Positions 5,998 to 10,103 of a stretch of 10,103 nucleotides of DNA are shown here, piece by piece; the stretch's first letter is position 1, and each line of letters starts with the position of its first letter. The notes beneath the pieces are model-generated. The model saw only the letters and a list, made by a program, of their open reading frames with translations, ran no database searches and was not told the origin of the DNA. Source of the stretch: Desulfobacteraceae bacterium (GTDB lineage: Bacteria; Desulfobacterota; DSM-4660; Desulfatiglandales; Desulfatiglandaceae); assembly GCA_011048855.1 (NCBI GenBank), contig DSCZ01000022.1:1-10103 (forward strand), in the 5' to 3' direction. Position numbers and translations under genes: made by a program.

Positions 5998-7173
5998 ATG
6001 AAGCCCCCCGAAGAAAAGAGTCGATCTTCACCGCTGAAAATCCGGGGCTTCCCCGCGCTGAACGCCGCATTTTTGTGCCTTTTCACAAATGTTTCGCTGA
6101 TGTACCTGTATCCCCTTGCACTGGAAAAACTATACGTGTCCCCGGCGCAGATCGGTATTGTCATGGGCGTATTTTCAATGGCCGCGGTTGCGGTGAGGCC
6201 GTTCCTCGGCCTCCTGATACAGCGCACAGGGGAGGGTTCGGTCATTTTCCCCGGCCTGGCTCTGGCCACGGCTGCCGGCCTCTGTTATCCGTTTCTTGAT
6301 GCCTTCGGCCCGTTGATGATCACTGTTCGAGTGCTCCATGGCGTGGGTTTTTCAGCTTTTATAGCAGGAGGGTTTTCGATCGCCGCAAGATCCATCCCGT
6401 CTAAAAACCAAGGTGAAGCATTTAGTTTCATCGGAGCGGCGATAACCGGCGCAGTTGCCTTCGCACCGCCGGCGGGCGAAGCACTCATCCGCGCCGCAGG
6501 CTTCGACGCCCTTTACATAGCCGCCGTTTCAGCGCTCCCGGCGGCCGCGAGCTTCTGCCGGGCCGCCATCAGGAATGCTTCTTTAACGCCACCCGTTCCC
6601 GCCCCCGCAGCAGAAGTCTACCGCATCGTGCTTGCAGCAGGCTCCTTCCTCCCGCTGCTTGTAGTCACATGGTGCTTTTCCCACAGCCAGTCAACCGTCC
6701 TGAACTTCCTGGCATTGGCAGCGGAACAGGCCGGAAGCTCCGGAGGTAAATTTTTCTTTCTGTGTTTCTTCACCGCGCTGATCACGCTTTTGACTGCGGG
6801 TCGCACAGGGGACCGGCTGCCCAAAGTCTATCTTCTCCGGGTCTTTCTCCCGATCATGGCATTGAGCGTAGCAGGGATTCCCCGGTTGATAGGTTCACCA
6901 TATTGGCCCCTGCCGGCGCTTGCCTTCGGGATATCCCTCGGCATGCTCTTTCCGGTCCTGAACGCCATGGCAGCCGGGGTCACACCTGTCTACGCCGCAG
7001 CATCCATGGCCGTTTTCACAGCAGTATACGACGGGGGATTTATAACCGGTCCGGTCTTATCAGGCTGGATGGCTGAGTCGACGACTCTCCCCGCAGCCTT
7101 TACCAGTGCGGCTTTTATCGTCGGGGCCGCTTTTTTCGTAACTCTTGCAGCATTCCGAAAACCGAACCCATGA
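5998..7173 (+). CDS. Major facilitator superfamily transporter
   Basis: Inner-membrane secondary transporter of 391 residues, the usual size for a 12-helix MFS protein, with hydrophobic segments throughout. A motif-A-like loop after helix 2 is visible as GLLIQRTGEG (residues 71-80), with a second-half counterpart AGRTGDRLPK. RVLHGVGFSAF in the N-terminal half resembles the conserved helix 4 region. The substrate cannot be told; efflux of a small metabolite or drug is as likely as uptake. The ATG at 5998 has AAGGAG (5986-5991) six bases upstream. The frame is open back to 5839, but that stretch overlaps the zinc-ribbon gene and reads as low-quality protein. The stop is 28 bases from the end of the convergent carboxyltransferase gene, with no clear terminator between them. 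Confidence 0.9.
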   Translation: MKPPEEKSRSSPLKIRGFPALNAAFLCLFTNVSLMYLYPLALEKLYVSPAQIGIVMGVFSMAAVAVRPFLGLLIQRTGEGSVIFPGLALATAAGLCYPFLDAFGPLMITVRVLHGVGFSAFIAGGFSIAARSIPSKNQGEAFSFIGAAITGAVAFAPPAGEALIRAAGFDALYIAAVSALPAAASFCRAAIRNASLTPPVPAPAAEVYRIVLAAGSFLPLLVVTWCFSHSQSTVLNFLALAAEQAGSSGGKFFFLCFFTALITLLTAGRTGDRLPKVYLLRVFLPIMALSVAGIPRLIGSPYWPLPALAFGISLGMLFPVLNAMAAGVTPVYAAASMAVFTAVYDGGFITGPVLSGWMAESTTLPAAFTSAAFIVGAAFFVTLAAFRKPNP

Positions 7174-7201
7174 TATTACATCCTCAAAAGCCCCCCGGGA
7201 T

Positions 7202-9040
7202 TCAACTGCGTCCTTTCTTCCGCTGCCTGAAGCCGGTGCGGAAGTAGAATTCAAGGTAACGCGACAGCGCAAGCTTCATATCCTTTCTCGGCACCAGTTC
7301 CTGAATCCCCCTTATTTCGTGGTAATAATTGATCATCGAGTAAATATTTCTTGAAATTTCAGTCAGGTAATCCGCCCGTACCAATTTTTCATCAACATCG
7401 AAGCCCCGGGCCTTCATCACCCTGGGCCCCGCGAATGTTACAAGGGCTCCGGGCTCGGCTATCGTTATGTCGCCCAGCGCAGCGTAACTTGCAATCGCAC
7501 CCCCCGTAGCCGGATCCGCAAGAATCGAAAGGTATGGAAGCCCGTGCCGTTTGAGCCTGTTTACCGATTCAACGGTCTTCACCATCTGCATCAGCGCCGC
7601 CGTCCCCTCATACAGCCTCGCTCCTCCGGAACAGCAAAGACTTATAAAAGGCAGGTTTTCCTGGATGGCATAGTCAACGGCGCGTCTGAACTTTTCACCG
7701 AACACCACCCCCATCGATCCACCGCAGTAGGTAAAGGCGCCGATCGCCATAGTGACCCTGAAATGATTGATCCTGGCCGCCCCGACAACGAGGGATTCAT
7801 TGAAATGACTCCGCCCCTCCTGTTTGCTCAGAAATTCCCGGTAGTAGTCGGTGATGGCCGCCGGTTCAAGAATATCGTCTACGGTAAGGTTCCTGTAAAG
7901 CTCGTGAAAAGTGCCTGTATCGGCCAGACAATCGATCCATCCCGTGGCTCCCAGCGGGTAGGTATACCCACATTCGGGACAGACATTAAAATTGTCGATC
8001 AGATCCTTCAGCGCTATAAGCCTGCCGCATCCCTTCAACCTGTTTTCACCGCCTTTACCCTCACCACAGCGTATCAATTCGGTTTCTTTTCCAAAATGTT
8101 TGAATCGTCCATAATCCTCGTTGACTTCTGTGATGCTTGCATAATTTACTATTTTTATATCCGGTGGGGGTTTGTTAAAAGCTTTTTTTATAGGTTCTTC
8201 AATATAGCGCTTAATATCAAAAAAAGAACCAGAGCCCTTGGAGAGACCAAACTGCTTTGCCCTCACTTCACGTTTTTTGATCAATTTGGACAGCTTGGAC
8301 CGTGACAAATCTTTAACCGCCCTGGAAAGAAACTGCTCGATCGATTCGACCATTGCGGTGGTATCGGTGACAGACTCCGGAGAGGGTACAATGCGGTCGA
8401 TTACGTTCAAGGCTTTGAGCTCCCTGGACGTGGGCCTCAAGATCATCAAAGCGTCGCGTATGCGGGTTGGATCCCGGAAAAGAATCGAGGCTGTTCCTTC
8501 CGGAGGAGCCGTGGCATAGAGCGCGTCATCCATCATTCCCCTGATATCGGTGTACTGAATTGCAACGGCTCCGCCGCTGCCTCCTTCACCAAGAACCAAT
8601 GAAATTGTTTTGAGCGGCATCGTCAGGAATTCCTGAATCAAATGGCCGATGAAAAAAGCCTGGAAACGCTGGGCCGAATACATCGAAATATCGGCACCGT
8701 AGGTATCCACAATTGTGAAAATCATCGTTTCCTTGGGGTCGGACGACCGGGCCTTTTTTAGCACGGATATTATGTGGGAATGGTCGTCGGCTGTGAGCAT
8801 CCCGTAGTTGAGTCTCTTTAGATCCTCGTTGCTTTTTAAATCTTCAGGCGTCGGCTTCTGCTGGCCGATGACATAAAAAGTCTTCTCTCTGAACCGGCAC
8901 CGGCCGGAAATCACCGAACCGGACGGGCTCTTGAACGGGACAAAATCCGAAAACAACCGGTTTATCACGTGCGAAGCCCTGGCCCTGTAGGGGTGCCTGC
9001 AGCGTTTCTTGAATATTTCAAGCACATCCGTTTTTGTCAT
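7202..9040 (-). CDS. Acetyl-CoA carboxylase carboxyltransferase, AccA-AccD fusion
   Basis: Cytosolic carboxyltransferase that would pass CO2 from carboxybiotin to acetyl-CoA, giving malonyl-CoA for fatty acid synthesis. Its 612 residues equal the sum of separate alpha and beta subunits. Residues ~75-260 are AccA-like, with VDTYGAD, GEGGSGGAVAI (151-161) and PPEGTASILFRD (179-190). A lysine-rich linker follows. Residues ~320-600 are AccD-like, with a zinc-ribbon region, GGSMG (440-444), SGGAR (471-475) and EPGALVTFAGPRV. Both oxyanion-type glycine motifs are kept, so it should be active. The domain order (alpha then beta) is the reverse of PccB-type carboxyltransferases. The zinc motif is C325-x12-C338-x15-C354-x2-C357 rather than the usual C-x2-C-x15-C-x2-C. 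The ATG at 9040 follows GAGGT five bases away. Another acyl-CoA substrate cannot be excluded; accB and accC are not in the window. Confidence 0.92.
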   Translation of the reverse strand: MTKTDVLEIFKKRCRHPYRARASHVINRLFSDFVPFKSPSGSVISGRCRFREKTFYVIGQQKPTPEDLKSNEDLKRLNYGMLTADDHSHIISVLKKARSSDPKETMIFTIVDTYGADISMYSAQRFQAFFIGHLIQEFLTMPLKTISLVLGEGGSGGAVAIQYTDIRGMMDDALYATAPPEGTASILFRDPTRIRDALMILRPTSRELKALNVIDRIVPSPESVTDTTAMVESIEQFLSRAVKDLSRSKLSKLIKKREVRAKQFGLSKGSGSFFDIKRYIEEPIKKAFNKPPPDIKIVNYASITEVNEDYGRFKHFGKETELIRCGEGKGGENRLKGCGRLIALKDLIDNFNVCPECGYTYPLGATGWIDCLADTGTFHELYRNLTVDDILEPAAITDYYREFLSKQEGRSHFNESLVVGAARINHFRVTMAIGAFTYCGGSMGVVFGEKFRRAVDYAIQENLPFISLCCSGGARLYEGTAALMQMVKTVESVNRLKRHGLPYLSILADPATGGAIASYAALGDITIAEPGALVTFAGPRVMKARGFDVDEKLVRADYLTEISRNIYSMINYYHEIRGIQELVPRKDMKLALSRYLEFYFRTGFRQRKKGRS

Positions 9041-9048
9041 ATCTACCT

Positions 9049-9312
9049 CTACACATAATTTTTTAAACCATTTAATTTAATTGCAATCTGTTGTTCATGC
9101 AACTCTTTTCCCAAACGTACATGAACAGCCCGGTGTGTCTGTTCACCCCGGGCATGAAAACACATTCCCCCTCTCCACCCTTTGGGGGGAGAGGGCCGGG
9201 GTGAGGAGGGTATTTTCACGGTAAACTTTCTGCCAAGCAAAACAGATGCAGCCACAAGCACCCCGGCAATCAGCAGCGTCGCTGCTCTGAATTTCAGCCT
9301 TCCTGTTCGCAT
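9049..9312 (-). CDS. Doubtful small ORF with N-terminal membrane segment, running into a palindromic repeat
   Basis: An 87-codon frame starts at an ATG overlapping the last 19 bases of the NUDIX gene, an arrangement that allows coupled translation. The first ~35 residues look like a basic start plus hydrophobic helix ([16 protein letters not shown]) ending in KFTVKI, typical of a small membrane or exported protein. From about residue 35 the frame passes through the CCCTCTCC/GGAGAGGG repeat and gives SPRPSPPKG, which is the translation of the repeat and not a conserved protein sequence. The ribosome site is poor. It may be a small gene whose 3' end was replaced by the repeat, or a chance frame. 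No function is proposed. Confidence 0.25.
   Translation of the reverse strand: MRTGRLKFRAATLLIAGVLVAASVLLGRKFTVKIPSSPRPSPPKGWRGGMCFHARGEQTHRAVHVRLGKELHEQQIAIKLNGLKNYV
9092..9127. promoter_or_regulatory. Inverted repeat upstream of the carboxyltransferase gene
   Basis: TGTTCATG (9092-9099) and CATGAACA (9120-9127) are exact complements, 8 bp each, around 20 bases. They lie 50-90 bases upstream of the accA-accD start in an AT-rich stretch that also holds a weak minus-strand promoter candidate (TTGCAT, complement of 9097-9102; 17 bases; TAAATT, complement of 9074-9079). This could be an operator or a leader hairpin; the evidence is positional only. Confidence 0.25.
9167..9210. repeat. Dispersed palindromic repeat (CCCTCTCC...GGAGAGGG type)
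   Basis: CCCTCTCC (9169-9176) pairs with GGAGAGGG (9188-9195). Inside, CCC (9178-9180) pairs with GGG (9184-9186) around TTT, giving an almost continuous hairpin. The trailing CCGGGGTGAGGAGGG is part of the same element. I recognise this as a common intergenic repeat of many proteobacterial genomes, whose translation gives LTPALSP- or SPRPSPP-like artefacts. A second GC-rich hairpin, GCCCGG/CCGGGC (9128-9153), precedes it. Confidence 0.75.
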
Positions 9313-9749
9313 GAATCAAGATAGTCCTGCAGAATATGCTTATGATCGAAAGCAAGGTATTCCGGCAGGGAATCGGGGCGGAAAACCGCGAGGGCCGCTG
9401 CATCATCCGCGGCGCCGGGGATGCCGTGACCATCCGCTATGAATACCACGGAAATCGTATGCATCCTGGGATCGCGGGCGGGATCGGAATAGGCCCCCAG
9501 CTGCCCGCGAAGAGTCACGTGCAGAGAAGTCTCCTCTCGTGCCTCCCTGACGGCCGCCTCTTCCAGGCTTTCCCCGTAATCCACGAACCCTCCGGGAAGC
9601 GCCCAGCCGTAAGGAGGATTTTTGCGTTTTATCAATACAATTCCGCCGTTCTCCATGCGGATGATGATATCAACCGTCGGAAAGGGGTTCCGATATTGCT
9701 TTACCGGCAACCCGCAATGAGGACAAAGAAGCTGGTCTTTCTTGGTCAT
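9294..9749 (-). CDS. NUDIX hydrolase
   Basis: Hydrolase of nucleoside diphosphates linked to another group; 151 residues from the chosen start. A CPHCG motif near residue 10 and [12 protein letters not shown] are typical of a NUDIX group often annotated as ADP-ribose pyrophosphatase-like. The NUDIX box is clear: GFVDYGE, then seven residues, then REAREE, which supplies the catalytic and metal-binding glutamates. The box glycine after EE-T is Ser (EETSLHV), a mild departure. The start was set at the ATG at 9749 because family similarity begins there and AGGGA lies about eight bases upstream; the frame stays open to 9878 but that part overlaps the preceding gene and looks non-coding. It lies 59 bases downstream of the MerR-like gene on the same strand and may be co-transcribed with it. 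The substrate is not determined. Confidence 0.92.
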   Translation of the reverse strand: MTKKDQLLCPHCGLPVKQYRNPFPTVDIIIRMENGGIVLIKRKNPPYGWALPGGFVDYGESLEEAAVREAREETSLHVTLRGQLGAYSDPARDPRMHTISVVFIADGHGIPGAADDAAALAVFRPDSLPEYLAFDHKHILQDYLDSCEQEG

Positions 9750-9808
9750 TGTGCCGTCCCTGGAATGAATCTTTCGAATGAATGGCCGAGATATCACCCT
9801 GCAATCGG

Positions 9809-10103
9809 TCAAATCGCCGTAACCGGCCGACTGAGCAGCCTGCCTCTCAGCTCGGTCCTGTTGATATAGACCGCGCATTGCTCACACGAGCCGTCGCAAA
9901 GGGTGCCATGTTCGCGGCGCACCACATAACAGTACTCGTGGGGTTTCTGATATGCGTTGCACCTGGTCCTGTTTTCACAATCGAATATCTTCCAGCACGG
10001 TGCAAGCTGTAAAAGGCGGATCAGGCAGGGGAGTGTAAAACCTTCGTCATGCATGAGGACCGATATTCTTTCTATCTGATCGATTTCATACTCCGTGTAG
10101 ACC
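9809..10103 (-). CDS. MerR-like regulator with cysteine-rich C-terminal module, 5'-truncated by window edge
   Basis: The frame is open to the right edge, so the start lies outside; 98 residues are visible. The first ~35 ([12 protein letters not shown], then [14 protein letters not shown]) match the second half of a MerR-type DNA-binding domain, where a YxxxDl-xl-xxI helix precedes a DEGFTL-type turn. The rest holds eight cysteines in about 60 residues: LPC, PCW, FDC, TRC, EYC, TLC, GSC and EQC. The spacing (CWKIFDC, then C, C, GTLC, CEQC-AVY) recalls CW-type cysteine modules that bind metal or an Fe-S cluster, so metal or redox sensing is a guess. No standard effector-binding domain follows. 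The stop codon is at 9809 and the NUDIX gene is next on the same strand. Confidence is good for a real gene and moderate for the MerR assignment. Confidence 0.7.
   Translation of the reverse strand, partial: VYTEYEIDQIERISVLMHDEGFTLPCLIRLLQLAPCWKIFDCENRTRCNAYQKPHEYCYVVRREHGTLCDGSCEQCAVYINRTELRGRLLSRPVTAI

Noticed and set aside
7544..8305. Long plus-strand open frame opposite the carboxyltransferase gene
   Set aside because: It is antisense to a clear AccA-AccD coding region, with no ribosome site or recognisable motif.
9750..9878. N-terminal extension of the NUDIX hydrolase
   Set aside because: It overlaps the end of the MerR-like gene, and family similarity begins at the ATG at 9749.

Overview
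The window looks like chromosomal DNA from an anaerobic, probably deltaproteobacterial (Desulfobacterota-type) bacterium. This is inferred from gene content, not from a marker gene: an LDH-like malate dehydrogenase, a membrane Na+-pump decarboxylase, a single-chain AccA-AccD carboxyltransferase, a zinc_ribbon_15-like protein, and a CCCTCTCC/GGAGAGGG palindromic repeat of a kind scattered through many proteobacterial genomes. I see no insertion sequence, phage gene, CRISPR array, tRNA or rRNA.

Left part (1-5057), C4-acid metabolism. A FadR-family (GntR-type HTH plus FCD domain) regulator enters from the left edge and is followed on the same strand by malate dehydrogenase (mdh). Facing them across a strong terminator hairpin is an oadG-oadA-oadB operon on the minus strand. 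It encodes a biotin-dependent, membrane-bound, Na+-translocating decarboxylase. Together the enzymes would interconvert malate, oxaloacetate and pyruvate plus CO2, and couple decarboxylation to Na+ export (or, run backwards, Na+ entry to carboxylation).

Intergenic control region (5058-5668). It holds a good sigma70-like promoter reading into oadGAB, a weaker upstream promoter candidate, and two identical 18-bp copies of GGTAAAATGGTAAAACCA. Each copy contains TGGTAAAACCA, a perfect fit to the TGGT-N3-ACCA operator of FadR/PdhR-type regulators. One copy lies at the predicted start of the upstream promoter. Since a FadR-family gene lies on the other side of the same cluster, local control of oadGAB is an attractive but unproven reading. 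The rest of the gap holds a cluster of inverted repeats and a small dyad before the next gene.

Middle part (5669-7173). A small double zinc-ribbon protein and an MFS transporter form a tight two-gene plus-strand operon. The substrate is unknown.

Right part (7202-10103), all minus strand. Read in transcription order, this holds the 3' part of a MerR-like regulator with a cysteine-rich C-terminal module, a NUDIX hydrolase, a doubtful small membrane ORF that runs into the palindromic repeat, and then a fused acetyl-CoA carboxylase carboxyltransferase (AccA half first, AccD half second) with an altered zinc motif. The biotin carboxylase and carrier partners of this enzyme are not in the window.

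Nothing here is an obviously new defence or mobile system. The points most worth following up are the paired operators, the architecture of the AccA-AccD fusion, and the cysteine-rich MerR-like protein.
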